Assembly: GCA_002733205.1 (NCBI GenBank)
Contig: NVUW01000007.1
Coordinates: 1 to 64,000 of the forward strand
DNA from: Thalassobium sp.
GTDB taxonomy: Bacteria; Pseudomonadota; Gammaproteobacteria; Pseudomonadales; Oceanobacteraceae
DNA: 64,000 nt
Direction of reading: 5' to 3'
Positions 47,481 through 57,766 of this stretch are shown piece by piece. A program made the position numbers and the translations under genes. Below the pieces are notes generated by a model that was given only the letters and a program-made list of their open reading frames with translations, did no database searches and was not told where the DNA came from. The first letter of the stretch is position 1. Each line of letters begins with the position of its first letter.

Positions 47481-48479
47481 TTAGCTGCGTTTACGCTGCT
47501 GTTCTTTTAAGGCCAGTTTTTCCTGACGGCGCTTTTCAATGACAGACGCCAGGTCATTGCCGAGGTGGTCTTCACCACGCTGTTTGGCCAGTTGCATCTG
47601 CAGCTCACGCTGACGGAAACGCTCGCGCTGGGCTTCGTCGTACTCATCATGGCAGTGGTGGCAGCTGACACCTGCAACGTAGTGCTCGTGTTCTTTATCG
47701 GCTTCGGTGATCGGCCGACGACAGGCATGGCACTGATCGTAATCGCCTTTTTCCAGCTGATGATTCACCGTGACGCGGTTGTCGAACACAAAGCATTCGC
47801 CTTCCCACAGAGATTCTTCCTGCGGTACTTCCTCCAGATACTTCAGGATGCCGCCTTCAAGGTGGTACACCTCATCAAACCCCTGTTCTTTTAAATAGGC
47901 GGTGGATTTTTCACAGCGGATACCACCGGTACAGAACATGGCGACTTTTTTGTTTTTCGCCGGGTCGAGGTTGTCTCTTACGTATTGCGGAAATTCGCGG
48001 AAAGTTTTGGTACGCGGGTCGAGAGCGCCTTTAAAGGTACCGATTTCCACTTCGTAGTCGTTACGGGTATCGACCAGCACGACATCCGGATCAGAAATCA
48101 GAGCGTTCCAGTCGGCGGGTTTTACGTAGGTGCCCACCACACGTTTCGGATCGATGCCTTCTACGCCAAGCGTTACGATTTCTTTTTTCAGTTTGACCTT
48201 GGTGCGGTAAAACGGCATGTCATCGTCGTAGGATTCTTTATGGTCGATGTCTTTCAGGCGTTCATCGCGGCGCAGGTAATCGAGCAGGGCGTCGATGCCT
48301 TCACGCGAACCGGCAACGGTACCGTTAATGCCTTCGGCGGCCAGTAACAGGGTGCCTTTTACATCGAGACGCAGCATTTCATCCAGCAGTGGCTGGCGCA
48401 GCTCTTCGAAATTATCCAGCGTCGCAAATTTGTACATCGCACAAACGACGTAAGGGGTTGTAGCAGGAGTCGTGTTCAT
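47481..48479 (-). CDS. trhO: tRNA uridine(34) hydroxylase
   Basis: TrhO (formerly YceA) hydroxylates U34 of tRNAs on the way to 5-methoxyuridine-type modification. The 332-residue protein from ATG 48479 (GAGGA upstream) has an acylphosphatase-like N-terminal domain, a rhodanese domain with the active-site loop [16 protein letters not shown] and [19 protein letters not shown], and a C-terminal cysteine-rich segment (CHACRRPIT, then CHHCHDEY) that probably binds zinc. The frame extends upstream to 48842 without similarity. Confidence 0.95.
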   Translation of the reverse strand: MNTTPATTPYVVCAMYKFATLDNFEELRQPLLDEMLRLDVKGTLLLAAEGINGTVAGSREGIDALLDYLRRDERLKDIDHKESYDDDMPFYRTKVKLKKEIVTLGVEGIDPKRVVGTYVKPADWNALISDPDVVLVDTRNDYEVEIGTFKGALDPRTKTFREFPQYVRDNLDPAKNKKVAMFCTGGIRCEKSTAYLKEQGFDEVYHLEGGILKYLEEVPQEESLWEGECFVFDNRVTVNHQLEKGDYDQCHACRRPITEADKEHEHYVAGVSCHHCHDEYDEAQRERFRQRELQMQLAKQRGEDHLGNDLASVIEKRRQEKLALKEQQRKRS

Positions 48480-48779
48480 AATGTCCTCGGCTGGCCGGAA
48501 CGTAAATCCGGTGCAGGGGTGAAAGTACAGGGTAAATCTCAAAGCCTGTTGCCGTGAGTGGCAATAAGCGGGCGGCATTATACCGGAATCGTGCGGCCTG
48601 CCCAGTACGGCGGGCTTTGCTCTGGCTGTCTGATGGTGCGTTGCTGTCAGACCGCTATTAAGCCAGCCATTAAGGGCAGGCTTAGGAATATTGGTTGAAA
48701 TTAATCGCAGCCAATAGCGACCATTGCGCAGGCAGGCTAAGTTCGGCAAAAGTGCTTCGTACCGGCAAAGGAGTGACCT
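48480..48779. other. intergenic region between divergent genes
   Basis: Three hundred bases between trhO (minus) and the exported protein gene (plus). I see no gene; both promoters should lie here. The upstream codons of the trhO frame in this stretch lack a start signal. Confidence 0.4.
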
Positions 48780-49589
48780 GTGCGATTGTTTAACGCTCAA
48801 TACTATCAGGCCGTCTGTGTTGGCTGCATGCTTCTGCTGCACTGCATGAGTGGCTTTGCCGCCAGTGTTGATGCCAGCGATGACGCTGTCACCATCGAAT
48901 TGTCCTGGCAGGGGGAAGCCGATTTAGCGTTGTGGCTGACGGCACCTTCCGGCGAAATTATCCGCCCGACGCATCCCTTTGGAGAAACCCTTCCTGTCTG
49001 GCTGGAGCAGACTAACGCCAGTGAGCACTCTGCGGTACGTCAGCGGTTGCATATCGACCATCAGCTGGCGCCGGGTGATTACCGTATTGCGCTGCAGCTT
49101 GTTGCCGAAGCGGCAGCAGAGGCTGTTGATGCTGCCGGTGTCCGTTTTCAGCTGACGATGCGCCAGTACGGCCGGGTTATACGCCAGCTGAACGGGCGGT
49201 TGCGCAACAATTCTGAGCGGCAGAATTCAGCAGAGGTTATCTGGCGTCTGAATGCGGTCGGGCACTGGAACAGTAACCTGCCGCTGGCACTCCTGCGCGA
49301 GCAGTTTCAGGGCGTCTGGCAGCTACAGAGTGCTGAACAGACCCGGGTTTATATAAGGCTTCAGGGCCAGAGCATGGATCTGCAGGTTTATGAAGACGGC
49401 GAATGCCAGTGGCTGGCGTTGCAGGATGCCGTTACCTTGCCCGGTGGTTTGCGCTGGCAGCAGGAGCAGTTGTGGCTGCATACCGCGTTTTTCAGTGATC
49501 TGTTGTATGGAGTAGTGGGTGAGGATGAATTTTTACCCATGCAGCAGGCTTCCTGGCCGGAAGGTGAGTGTGAGGGGATGTCGTTTTAA
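48780..49589 (+). CDS. exported hypothetical protein
   Basis: The 269-residue protein starts at GTG 48780 with AAAGGAG upstream. It has a signal peptide ([20 protein letters not shown]) and a mature part with beta-rich segments ([34 protein letters not shown]) that looks like a beta-sandwich in its first half. No family is recognised. It is followed by the palindromic repeat cluster. Confidence 0.78.
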   Translation: MRLFNAQYYQAVCVGCMLLLHCMSGFAASVDASDDAVTIELSWQGEADLALWLTAPSGEIIRPTHPFGETLPVWLEQTNASEHSAVRQRLHIDHQLAPGDYRIALQLVAEAAAEAVDAAGVRFQLTMRQYGRVIRQLNGRLRNNSERQNSAEVIWRLNAVGHWNSNLPLALLREQFQGVWQLQSAEQTRVYIRLQGQSMDLQVYEDGECQWLALQDAVTLPGGLRWQQEQLWLHTAFFSDLLYGVVGEDEFLPMQQASWPEGECEGMSF

Positions 49590-49613
49590 ACAACACTGCT
49601 GTGCAGAGCACTT

Positions 49614-49891
49614 CACCTGGCTCCCACGCTCAGCGTGGTAGCCCTTGCGGGCACAGTTGCATTCCTACGCAGAGCGTAGGGAGGAGAAAGGAACGAGAAG
49701 AAAAAACACCGGCGTCACTTGGCTCCCACGCTCAGCGTGGTAGCCCTTGCTGGCACAGTTGCGTTCCCACGCAGAACGTAGGAACGAGAAAAAAACACCG
49801 GCGTCACCTGGCTCCCACGCTCTGCGTGGTAGCCCCTTGCTGGCACAGTTGCATTCCCACGCAGAGCGTAGGGAGGAGAAAGGAACGAGAA
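49614..49891 (+). repeat. three tandem copies of the dispersed palindromic repeat (copies A, B, C)
   Basis: Copies at about 49614-49698, 49715-49788 and 49804-49891 share the frame TGGCTCCCACGCTC, TGGTAGCC, TGGCACAGTTGC, then CGCAGAGCGTAGG and GAACGAGAA; copies A and C have an extra GAGGAGAAAG before the end. The single copy at 11142-11215 is closely similar. The unit ends carry inverted ACGCTCTGCGTGG cores. Confidence 0.92.
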
Positions 49892-49897
49892 AGCATA

Positions 49898-49927
49898 AAA
49901 AACACCGCCATTGCGGTATTTTTTTTA
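49898..49927 (-). terminator. terminator of the rnf operon (bidirectional)
   Basis: AACACCGCC / GGCGGTGTT-like stem (CACCGC cattg GCGGTA) with A and T runs on either side lies 30 bp past the end of rnfE. Confidence 0.75.
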
Positions 49928-49956
49928 GGTGTGCATTACTTTGCAGGCTTTCAGCC

Positions 49957-50673
49957 TCAGCTGATTTTACCAGTCACCCGCACCCGCTTACTGCCGGATT
50001 CAACCGGTGTTTTCTGCGCTTCGGCTTTTTCTTTCAGCTTATCGTCGATGATGTTTTTCAGCGCAATTAACAGCCCCATCGCCATAAAAGCACCGGGTGG
50101 CAGAATGGCGAATAAAAAGTCGGGATAGTCTTTTACCAGTTCAATTTTCCAGCTGGCGGCAGCCGGGCCGAACAGTAACTGCATATCGGAGAAAATCACG
50201 CCCTGACCGAGAATTTCGCGCATCGCGCCGAGAATAATCAGCACAATGGTAAAGCCCAGCGCCATGGTAAAACCATCAACCACCGACGGAATAATCGGGT
50301 TTTTACAGGCAAAGGCATCGGCACGGCCAAGAATCGCGCAGTTGGTAACGATCAGCGGAATAAAAATGCCCAGCACTTCGTACAGCTCGTAAGTGAATGC
50401 CTGCATCACCAGCTCTGCGACCGTGGTAAAGGAGGCAATAATCATCACAAAGGCAGGCAGGCGCACGGCATCGGGTACGTGGTTGCGGATTAATGACACA
50501 GAAAAATTCGAGCCTACCAGCACCATCATGGTCGCCAGACCCAGACCGAGGGCGTTCACCACTGAGCCGGTCACCGCCAGCAGCGGGCACAGGCCTAAAA
50601 GCTGCACCAGAGCCGGGTTGTTATGCCATAAGCCATCGAGGCTGATGTCGCGCAGGGATTTCGTTGCCATCAT
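49957..50673 (-). CDS. rnfE: Rnf electron-transport complex subunit E
   Basis: RnfE is an integral membrane subunit of the Rnf (Rsx) complex, which couples ferredoxin-NAD electron transfer to ion movement or drives SoxR reduction. The 238-residue protein has six helices and the family blocks [39 protein letters not shown] and [20 protein letters not shown]. Its start overlaps the rnfG stop by one base (TAATG). The two starting Met codons leave a one-codon ambiguity. Confidence 0.96.
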   Translation of the reverse strand: MMATKSLRDISLDGLWHNNPALVQLLGLCPLLAVTGSVVNALGLGLATMMVLVGSNFSVSLIRNHVPDAVRLPAFVMIIASFTTVAELVMQAFTYELYEVLGIFIPLIVTNCAILGRADAFACKNPIIPSVVDGFTMALGFTIVLIILGAMREILGQGVIFSDMQLLFGPAAASWKIELVKDYPDFLFAILPPGAFMAMGLLIALKNIIDDKLKEKAEAQKTPVESGSKRVRVTGKIS

Positions 50674-51341
50674 TATTCTCCGCTGCCTGAATGCTGGGGT
50701 TCGGTCAGGCGTTGTCCCAGCAGTTCGTTTTTATGTAATTCAAAAAATTTCAGCGCCAGTTTTACCGCTTTAACAACCGCTCTCGGGGTAATGGTCGCAC
50801 CGGTAAACTGGTCAAAATCGCCACCGTCTTTTTTTACCGCCCAGCGTTCTGCTTTCGGGTTATTCAGGCTTTTATCGTTAAAGCCCAGTACCCAGTCGGA
50901 TTTTTTACGGTCGATTTTATCGCCCAGTCCCGGTGTTTCTTTGTGCTCAATAACGCGCACACCGGCAATGCTGCCGTCGGCGTGTACGCCAACCAGTACC
51001 GCAATCTGGGTGGTGTAACCATCCGGAGCAACCACTGGCAAAATCACGGTGTTAACCTGGCCGTTGGTGCGCGCCAGATGAATCTGGGCATCGTCCGGTA
51101 AGGGGCCAAGCAACTGCTGATTAAAGCGTTTATCGACGGCGATGACATCGGTCAGCAGATCGTTGTCGTAGCTGCCGGCCGGCACAATTTCATTCAGCGC
51201 TTTGGCCTGAGCCATACGGATATTGTGCTCAATGCGCTCTTTGGTGCCGACCTGAGCCACCGCGATGGCTCCGGCGGTGACCATGGCAAACAGGCCGAGA
51301 CCAATGGCATTGCGACGGATAGATTGCAGTAAATCGTTCAT
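50673..51341 (-). CDS. rnfG: Rnf electron-transport complex subunit G
   Basis: RnfG is anchored by one N-terminal helix ([20 protein letters not shown]) with a periplasmic FMN domain. The covalent FMN threonine lies in [15 protein letters not shown] near residue 183. Length (222) is normal for the family. It follows rnfD after 9 bp and overlaps rnfE. Confidence 0.96.
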   Translation of the reverse strand: MNDLLQSIRRNAIGLGLFAMVTAGAIAVAQVGTKERIEHNIRMAQAKALNEIVPAGSYDNDLLTDVIAVDKRFNQQLLGPLPDDAQIHLARTNGQVNTVILPVVAPDGYTTQIAVLVGVHADGSIAGVRVIEHKETPGLGDKIDRKKSDWVLGFNDKSLNNPKAERWAVKKDGGDFDQFTGATITPRAVVKAVKLALKFFELHKNELLGQRLTEPQHSGSGE

Positions 51342-51350
51342 GGCCGCTCC

Positions 51351-52403
51351 TCAGCGTTGTTTTGGCGGCAGGCCGCGTTTGGCTTTGGCGTGACCATAGG
51401 TCCGCGGCTGGGTGTAGGCATCAATAAAGGGGGCTGCAAAGTTCATCAGCAGCACGGCAAAGGCCACGGCATCCGGATAAGCCCCCCAGGTGCGGATTAC
51501 GTACAGCAGAATACCGATACCGGCACCGTAAATCAGTTTGCCACGTGGTGTGGTAGAGGCTGATACCGGGTCGGTGGCAATAAAGAAGGCACCCAGCATG
51601 GTGGCACCGCTGAGCAAATGTAACGACAGCGGAGTGTACATATCTTCATCCCAGCCCAGCATCAGCGAGCACAGGCTGAGCGATACCAGCATCGCCAGCG
51701 GAATATGCCAGCTGATAATGCGGCGCCAGATCAGCACCAGACCACCGGCGAGAAATGCCAGGTTGACCCATTCCCAGCCGCCGTTCAGCCAGCCGTTAAA
51801 GGTGGCTTCGCCCAGCACGCTGTCGGCGGTGCCTTTGGCAATCAGGTGTTTGTAAGCATCCAGCGGCGTAGCGCCACTGAAACCATCGGCCAGACTGGCG
51901 GAACCGGCAAAAATCACCTGCAGGGTGTCGGCAAAGCCCAGTGTCGCCTGACCGGACATCTGCGTTGAAAGCGCCCAGCTGGTGGTCATCTGTACCGGGA
52001 ACGACACCAGCACCAGCGCATAACCGACCATCGCCGGATTAAACGGATTATTGCCCATGCCGCCGTACAGCTGCTTGGCAAAGACGATGGCAAAAGCGGT
52101 GGCAACCAGCGTAATCCAGAAGGGGGCAAAAGGCGGCAGGGCCAGACCAATCAGCACACCGGTTAACAGTGCGGTGTTGTCTTTCAGGAAAAACGCCAGC
52201 GGGCGCTTACGGATACTGAGAATGGCCGCTTCGCTCGCAACCGCGGTGGCACTGGCGAGCAGCACATTAATAAAGGTGCCCCAGCCAAACAGGGCGGTAA
52301 TCACCGCCAGACCCGGCAGGGTGGCAAGAATCACCGTCGCCATCACCTTGCTGGTGCTGTTCGGGCCGTGGGTGTGGGGTGAAGATAAGGTCAGCAAACC
52401 CAT
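51351..52403 (-). CDS. rnfD: Rnf electron-transport complex subunit D
   Basis: The 350-residue inner-membrane protein starts [20 protein letters not shown] and has the family FMN-attachment site [20 protein letters not shown] and the [18 protein letters not shown]-like helix pair. It lies 2 bp downstream of rnfC. Confidence 0.96.
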   Translation of the reverse strand: MGLLTLSSPHTHGPNSTSKVMATVILATLPGLAVITALFGWGTFINVLLASATAVASEAAILSIRKRPLAFFLKDNTALLTGVLIGLALPPFAPFWITLVATAFAIVFAKQLYGGMGNNPFNPAMVGYALVLVSFPVQMTTSWALSTQMSGQATLGFADTLQVIFAGSASLADGFSGATPLDAYKHLIAKGTADSVLGEATFNGWLNGGWEWVNLAFLAGGLVLIWRRIISWHIPLAMLVSLSLCSLMLGWDEDMYTPLSLHLLSGATMLGAFFIATDPVSASTTPRGKLIYGAGIGILLYVIRTWGAYPDAVAFAVLLMNFAAPFIDAYTQPRTYGHAKAKRGLPPKQR

Positions 52404-52405
52404 GG

Positions 52406-54694
52406 TCAGGACGCCTCGTTCGATGTTGTGCCGGCCGGCGCAAGGGCGGCCAGCTCCTGTTGCAGTTGCAAAAGTTTATCCTGCTGTTTCTGTACGCCGA
52501 GGGTCAGGGCATCCACGGTGTCCAGCCCTTCGGCTTTGGCCATATCGAGACGCTCCTGCATTTTTGCCACCCGGTCTTGCTGGGCAAGGATCTTCTTGTT
52601 CAGCGCTTCAATATTGGCGGCCTGATCGGCGGCGCTATTGTCAGCAGTCTGAGCGCCTGTTGCCTGTGAAGTAGAACTTCCACCGACAGTTGCACCGGCC
52701 GCAGCGCCATCAGCGACAGACGCATCGTAAGCCGCTTTGGCTTCATTCACCCGTTCCTGCTGCTTATCAACGCCGGTCTGCAGCGCATCAACGGTATCGA
52801 GCCCCTGTTCTTTGGCTTCGGCCAGACGCTTGAGTGCGGTATCCAGTCGTGCCTGGGCGGTTTCCCATTTACGCTTTAAGCGCTCCGGCGAATTCGGGTC
52901 ACCTTTGTCGGTGTCGGTCGCAGCAGCTGCGGGTGCGGCTTTGGCGGCTTTTTTCGCAGCTGCAAGCTGTTTGGCCAGGTCTTTGATTTTGTCCTGGGTC
53001 TTGTTCAGCGCGCTTTCAAATAACGGCACTTTGTCGGCCATGCTTTCATCGGCACGGGCGGCTTCGAGTTTTTCTTTGGTTTTCGCCAGTGCGCTTTGTG
53101 CGGCATCGAACTGCTTCTGCAGTTTTTCCAGCTCGGCGTTGCCGTCAGCTGCATTTGTAGCGGCCGCGCTGTTTGGAGCTGCTGCGCTGTCTGCGGCGAC
53201 GGCAGGCTTGGCGGCCTGAGCTTTAGCCGCTGCTTCAGCACGGGCTTTGCGCTTGGCTTCTTTCTCTGCGACTTCGCGTTCCTGACGGGCCAGACGCTCT
53301 TCAAAGCGCAGGCGCGCGCGTTCGGCCTTGGCCTGGGCGGCACGCTCTTCGCGGATCGCGCCTTTGGCGTAGCGGTAATACTGCACCAGCGGAATATGGC
53401 TCGGGCACACGTAAGAGCAGGCGCCGCATTCGATGCAGTCAAAAATATTGTGCTGTTCGGCTTTGTCGAACTCCTGACTCTTGCTGAACCAGTACAGCTG
53501 TTGAGGAAGCAGGTCCGCCGGACAGGCATCGGCGCACATGCCACAGCGGATACAGGCCATGGCGATATCGTTGGGCGGTAATTCTTTTTCGGTCGGTGCC
53601 AGCAGACAGTTGCTGGTTTTGGTGATCGGCAGATCCAGACCGGGCAGGGCAAAGCCCATCATCGGCCCACCCATAATCACGCGTTCGCGCTTTTGTGGCT
53701 GGTAGCCGGCCAGTTGCAGCAGGTGGCTGACCGGGGTGCCGATTAAGACTTCCCAGTTGCCGGGCTGCTGCATCGTATCGCCGGTTAAAGTGGTGATGCG
53801 CGAAATCAGTGGTTCGCCAAAGGCGACGGCGCGGTAAATGGCGGCCGCGGTACCGACGTTCTGACACACCAGACCGAGGTCGGCAGGAATGCCACCGGCC
53901 GGAACTTCTTCGCCGGTTAAAATTTTAATCAGCTGTTTTTCACCACCGGACGGGTATTTGGTGGGAATGGTCACCACGTCGATATGATGTTCTTCGCCCA
54001 GCTCAATCAGCGCGCTGTTCAGGGCGGCAATGGCTTGCGGTTTGTTGTCTTCAACGCCAATCATGCAGCCTTTGGCGCCAAGAATATGCAGCAGAATCTG
54101 TGCGCCCTGAATGACTTCAGCCGCGCGTTCGCGCATCAGCATGTCATCGGCGGTGATGTAAGGCTCACACTCGGCGCCGTTCAGAATCAGGGTGTGAATC
54201 TCGCGCTGGCCGGTGCTCAGTTTAACGGCGGTGGGGAAACCGGCGCCGCCCATACCGGCAATACCGCACTGGCGGATATGCTCGGTCAGCTGACGCGGGC
54301 TGATATCGCTCAGATGCTCAAGGCCCAGTTGCTGATACAGGCTCTGGTGTTCAGTCCAGCGCTCGTCACCATCGGGAATAATCACAATGCAGTCTTCCTG
54401 CAGGCCGGAAGCGTGCGGCACGGCGCGCGGTTCAACGGCGGCGACGGTGCCTGAGGTCGGCGCGTGCAGCGGCACCGAGACAAAACCATCGGCGGCGGCA
54501 ATCAGCTGGCCTTTTAATACCAGGTCGCCGGCTTTCACAAGAGGCTTGGCGGCGGCACCGATATGCTGGTGCAGCGGCAGTACCAGCTCGGCTGGCAGGC
54601 TGGCCTGTTGTATTGGCGTGGCGGTGGACTGGGCTTTGTTTTCTGCCGGATGAATACCGCCATCAAAATTGTGCAGGCGAATCAGGTTGGTCAT
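52406..54694 (-). CDS. rnfC: Rnf electron-transport complex subunit C with long C-terminal extension
   Basis: RnfC carries NAD and FMN binding and two 4Fe-4S clusters. The 762-residue protein has [11 protein letters not shown] near residue 150, the [13 protein letters not shown] motif, and cluster motifs [12 protein letters not shown] and [12 protein letters not shown] near residues 375-425. Residues beyond about 450 form an Ala/Lys/Glu-rich coiled coil with two copies of GLDTVDAL-x2-GV-x-KQQ. Such extensions are common in gammaproteobacterial RnfC but vary in length. The start overlaps the rnfB stop by 4 bp. Confidence 0.96.
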   Translation of the reverse strand: MTNLIRLHNFDGGIHPAENKAQSTATPIQQASLPAELVLPLHQHIGAAAKPLVKAGDLVLKGQLIAAADGFVSVPLHAPTSGTVAAVEPRAVPHASGLQEDCIVIIPDGDERWTEHQSLYQQLGLEHLSDISPRQLTEHIRQCGIAGMGGAGFPTAVKLSTGQREIHTLILNGAECEPYITADDMLMRERAAEVIQGAQILLHILGAKGCMIGVEDNKPQAIAALNSALIELGEEHHIDVVTIPTKYPSGGEKQLIKILTGEEVPAGGIPADLGLVCQNVGTAAAIYRAVAFGEPLISRITTLTGDTMQQPGNWEVLIGTPVSHLLQLAGYQPQKRERVIMGGPMMGFALPGLDLPITKTSNCLLAPTEKELPPNDIAMACIRCGMCADACPADLLPQQLYWFSKSQEFDKAEQHNIFDCIECGACSYVCPSHIPLVQYYRYAKGAIREERAAQAKAERARLRFEERLARQEREVAEKEAKRKARAEAAAKAQAAKPAVAADSAAAPNSAAATNAADGNAELEKLQKQFDAAQSALAKTKEKLEAARADESMADKVPLFESALNKTQDKIKDLAKQLAAAKKAAKAAPAAAATDTDKGDPNSPERLKRKWETAQARLDTALKRLAEAKEQGLDTVDALQTGVDKQQERVNEAKAAYDASVADGAAAGATVGGSSTSQATGAQTADNSAADQAANIEALNKKILAQQDRVAKMQERLDMAKAEGLDTVDALTLGVQKQQDKLLQLQQELAALAPAGTTSNEAS

Positions 54695-55299
54695 GCGGCG
54701 TCTCCGGCCAGGTGGTGATGACGGTCGGTGGCAATCAGTTCAACGCCTGAGGTCGGGGCCTGCCAGTACCAGTTGGATTTATCGACGCTGACCGGAATCA
54801 TATCGATGCAGTCGACCGGGCAGGGCTCCACACACAGGTCACAGCCGGTGCATTCATCGGCGATGACGGTATGCATCTGCTTGGCGGCGCCGAGAATGGC
54901 ATCGACCGGGCAGGCCTGAATGCACTTGGTGCAGCCAATGCACTCGTCTTCACGGATAAAGGCAACGGTGGGCACGGCTTTTTCGGCGCCGTGTTCGGCG
55001 TCCAGCGGCTCAGGTTCTACGCCGAGCAGGTCGGCCAGAGTTTGGATGGTGCCTTCGCCGCCGGGCGGACATTTGTTGATTTTTTCACCACCGGCAATGG
55101 CTTCGGCGTAAGGCTTACAGCCCGGATAGCCGCACTGACCACACTGGGTCTGCGGCAGCAGGTTGTTGATCTGATCGACAATCGGGTTGCCTTCTACTTT
55201 AAAGCGGATGGCGGCAAAACCCAGAACGGCACCAAAAATAACCGCCAGAACGGCCAGCAGGCCGACCGCAATAACAATGGTCCAGAGTGCAGCTGACAT
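54691..55299 (-). CDS. rnfB: Rnf electron-transport complex subunit B
   Basis: The 202-residue ferredoxin-like subunit has one N-terminal helix (about residues 5-28), a cysteine motif [16 protein letters not shown], and two 4Fe-4S motifs [16 protein letters not shown] and [16 protein letters not shown]. It overlaps rnfC by 4 bp and lies 8 bp after rnfA. Confidence 0.97.
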   Translation of the reverse strand: MSAALWTIVIAVGLLAVLAVIFGAVLGFAAIRFKVEGNPIVDQINNLLPQTQCGQCGYPGCKPYAEAIAGGEKINKCPPGGEGTIQTLADLLGVEPEPLDAEHGAEKAVPTVAFIREDECIGCTKCIQACPVDAILGAAKQMHTVIADECTGCDLCVEPCPVDCIDMIPVSVDKSNWYWQAPTSGVELIATDRHHHLAGDAA

Positions 55300-55307
55300 G
55301 AAAACTC

Positions 55308-55889
55308 CTAAATACTGACCAGACCGGTAAAGCCTAAGAACGCCAGCGACATTAATCCGGCAGTGAGCATAGCGATGGCCGAGCCCTGAAAAGGCTTGGG
55401 TACGTCGGCGACCGCCACACGTTCACGCAGGGCGGCGAACAGTACCATCACCAGCGAGAAACCCACGGCGGCACCAAAGCCATAAAGAATGGATTCGACC
55501 AGGCTGTTGTCGCGCTTGATATTCAGCAGGGCTACACCCAGTACCGCGCAGTTGGTGGTGATCAGCGGTAAGAAGATACCCAGCACGCGGTACAGCAGCG
55601 GGCTGGTTTTGCGGATGGCCATCTCGGTAAAGCCCACCACCACGGCAATCACCATGATAAAACTGATGGTTTTCAGATAGGCCAGATCCAGCGGAATCAG
55701 CAAGTAGGTGTACACCAGATAGCTGCACACCGACGCCAGCGTCAGCACGAAGGTGGTAGCCGCGCCCATGCCGATGGCGGTTTCCAGCTTGTTGGATACA
55801 CCCATAAAAGGGCAGAGACCGAGGAATTGCACCAGCACGAAGTTGTTGACCAGAATGGTGCTTACCAGAATCAGCAGATAGTCAGTCAT
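55308..55889 (-). CDS. rnfA: Rnf electron-transport complex subunit A
   Basis: The 193-residue protein, from ATG 55889 (GGAG upstream), has six helices and the family blocks [20 protein letters not shown] and [18 protein letters not shown]. It is paralogous to RnfE. As first gene it marks the operon promoter in the 55890-56000 stretch. The gene order rnfABCDGE is complete; nth does not follow. Confidence 0.97.
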   Translation of the reverse strand: MTDYLLILVSTILVNNFVLVQFLGLCPFMGVSNKLETAIGMGAATTFVLTLASVCSYLVYTYLLIPLDLAYLKTISFIMVIAVVVGFTEMAIRKTSPLLYRVLGIFLPLITTNCAVLGVALLNIKRDNSLVESILYGFGAAVGFSLVMVLFAALRERVAVADVPKPFQGSAIAMLTAGLMSLAFLGFTGLVSI

Positions 55890-56787
55890 CAATGGCTCCG
55901 CAGCACATGTGTACCGTCGATATTAAAAAATGGGCGCGCATTATCCCAAAACTGTGTTATTTCGGACAAGAAGGTTTTTTTCGATTCTAAGCACCGTTTG
56001 GAATAAGCTTAGTGGTTGTTACGTCTATGGCTTGTAACGGCCGCCTTATTGGCATGCCAGCAGGGGATGATAGCGGTCTGCAGAGAGACGGTACTGATGC
56101 GGGTCAAGGATATAACCGGATGGTTATTTTGAGGCAGAAGGCAGGAGCGGATCTTATCCGCGATAAAATCAGGAAACTCAACTCACCCGGCAAGCACTCT
56201 GTGGGAGTGGCTTTCAGCCGCGATATCTGCAATGGAGGTTGTATTCGACTATCCGCGACCCCGCATACTAAATCAGGTGGAATTTACAGGAGCGGATCTT
56301 ATCCGCGACAAAACCAGAAGACTCATCTCACCCGGCAAGCACAGTGTGGGAGTGGCTTTCAGCCGCGATATCTGCAATGGATGTTGTATTCGACTGCCTG
56401 CAACCCCGCATATTAAATCAGGTGACGTTCGTAGGAGCGGATCTTATCCGCGACAAAATCAGAAGATTCAATTTACCTGGCAAGCACAGTGTGGGAGCGG
56501 CTTTCAGCCGCGATATTTGCACGCTTTGCATTCGTGCTTGCCCGTTTTGCCAGAGGGTAGTAACGTAAATGCCAAATGAATCAATAGATTGCGCTTCGGT
56601 TTACAAGCTGGAGTGTAAAGTTGGCTGCACAGAAAGCTGGAATTAACAGGCGTGCGCGTTTTTCTGGAAGGGATTTTTGAGTTATGGACGATTTCTCAGC
56701 TTGGTCAATAAGTTATGCGGGGTTTCTCGAAGGAGTTGCCCGGAATGAATGCGCACGCGCACTAATAAGCTGTTAAATTTCACCAAG
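55890..56787. other. gene-poor region with REP array upstream of rnfA
   Basis: No supported gene over about 900 bp. It contains the rnf promoter side (55890-56000), the 145-bp tandem repeat array (56143-56524) and a short frame (ATG 56684, 30 codons) without a recognisable product. Long frames through the array on the plus strand are made of repeat sequence. Confidence 0.5.
56143..56524 (+). repeat. tandem array of a 145-bp unit built of two REP-like palindromes
   Basis: AGGAGCGGATCTTATCCGCG occurs at 56143, 56288 and 56433, and GTGGGAGYGGCTTTCAGCCG at 56201, 56346 and 56491, each exactly 145 bp apart. Both are Pseudomonas-type REP palindromes (GGAGCGG...CCGCG). The intervening DNA (CACCCGGCAAGCAC, then ATATCTGCAATGGA) is also repeated. 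The third unit breaks off at about 56525. Confidence 0.95.
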
Positions 56788-57099
56788 ATGAAAGAAATAT
56801 ACCTTGAGCAAGCAAAGGATGAAGATTTAGCCAAGCTAGTTGGGAAGAAGATCTCTTGTATCAAAACAGATGGTAATAACTCTTCTTTAACCGATGAAGG
56901 TCTAAAATTCATTCCTGAAATAATCGGGCTAAGTGAACTTGATCTTGAATGGGCAACACAAATAACTGATAAAGGCATTGAGGCTCTGGCAGATGCTACA
57001 TCGCTCACCTATATAGATTTGTCCTTTTGTAGCAATATCTCAGAGGGTGCAATATCTAAAATTAAGGCAGCAATCAGTGGAATTACAATCGAGCGCTAA
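56788..57099 (+). CDS. leucine-rich-repeat-like small protein (gene cassette)
   Basis: The 103-residue protein has two LRR-like units: LTDEGLKFIPEIIGLSELDL and ITDKGIEALADATSLTYIDL, the second followed by SFCSNISEGAISKIK. It is probably cytosolic. ATG 56788 is chosen; an in-frame ATG-like start at 56749 is weaker, and neither has a ribosome binding site. It is AT-rich. An attC follows 3 bp after the stop, so it is an integron cassette gene. Confidence 0.75.
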   Translation: MKEIYLEQAKDEDLAKLVGKKISCIKTDGNNSSLTDEGLKFIPEIIGLSELDLEWATQITDKGIEALADATSLTYIDLSFCSNISEGAISKIKAAISGITIER

Positions 57100-57101
57100 A
57101 A

Positions 57102-57176
57102 ATTTAACAAGACCAGCCAGAGGGGCCAAAAACCAGAGCGAAGCGACGGTTTTTGGCCCCTCTGGCTGCGTTATGT
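57102..57176 (+). repeat. attC site with a perfect 20-bp stem
   Basis: ATTTAAC (57102-57108) is an exact RYYYAAC core; GTTATGT (57170-57176) is one mismatch from GTTRRRY. The arms 57115-57134 (AGCCAGAGGGGCCAAAAACC) and 57148-57167 are perfectly complementary, with a 13-base centre. Size (75 bp) and layout match integron attC sites. Confidence 0.85.
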
Positions 57177-57180
57177 GTAA

Positions 57181-57567
57181 GTGAGTATGAGCATGGAGTG
57201 GTCTCAAATCGAAATATTCAAAGGTATTGATCTCAATGATTCATTTGTTCTGAATTGGCATCACGAGAATGATCATTTGTCTTTCGAGTTAGAGGCAAGC
57301 ATCTGGCCCGAGTCAGAGCATTACACTGCCTCCAAGAACTATGAGTATACATGTTACCGGAAAGCGACTCTTGAATTTGTGGGCGTAAAGAATATAAGTG
57401 GCTTAAAATCAAAAGAGTCCGTCCAGTCAACCACAGATCCAGATGGCTCTATTGACTACGGAAACATTGATGACCTTAAGGAGCTAGGTGATTCATTTCT
57501 TGTAGTAGGTGATTTTGGATCGGTCTCAATCCAAGGCGGAGAGCTCCGATTTGAAATCCACACATAA
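57181..57567 (+). CDS. hypothetical protein (gene cassette)
   Basis: The 128-residue acidic protein contains VLNWHHENDHLSFELEASIW, LEFVGVKNISGL and, near the end, SFLVVGDFGSVSIQGGELRF, an overall beta-rich pattern. GTG 57181, ATG 57187 and ATG 57193 are possible starts. It begins right after the attC right core, as a second cassette should. No attC is recognisable after its stop, so the array is broken there. No family is recognised. Confidence 0.72.
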   Translation: MSMSMEWSQIEIFKGIDLNDSFVLNWHHENDHLSFELEASIWPESEHYTASKNYEYTCYRKATLEFVGVKNISGLKSKESVQSTTDPDGSIDYGNIDDLKELGDSFLVVGDFGSVSIQGGELRFEIHT

Positions 57568-57677
57568 AATGAATTAGTTTATGAACGCTACTGCGGGGCT
57601 GGGGTAGTTGAAATTCGTTCGTTCCTCGCTATGTTTCGCCGCTCCACAACAAAGCATCATAGTTCTTAGAATATACA

Positions 57678-57747
57678 AGGACGCCTGTGCTGATAATGCG
57701 CCTGATCTCCGTTATGCAGTCTGCAACAGAGTCTGTAGTGGTGGCCT
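57678..57747 (-). pseudogene. degenerate fragment of the zinc-ribbon gene at 60908-61417
   Basis: The plus-strand sequence here (CTCCGTTATGCAGTCTGCA and flanks) is about four-fifths similar to 61237-61300. On the minus strand both read RLC-x-RLHNG-x-QA, but the copy here has lost several cysteines (Tyr and His in their place) and has no complete frame. Confidence 0.6.
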
Positions 57748-57766
57748 TTATGGTGAGAGTGCATAT

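Noticed and set aside
49601-50128. Plus-strand frame of 175 codons with repeated SHAQRGSP-like peptides
   Set aside because: The repeats are the palindromic DNA element translated, and the end runs antisense into rnfE.
56143-56524. CRISPR array
   Set aside because: Units are 145 bp with repeated, not unique, intervening DNA, and no cas genes are present.
56012-56579. Plus-strand frames of 134, 115 and 74 codons
   Set aside because: They consist almost entirely of the 145-bp tandem REP unit, read in different frames, and have no ribosome binding sites.
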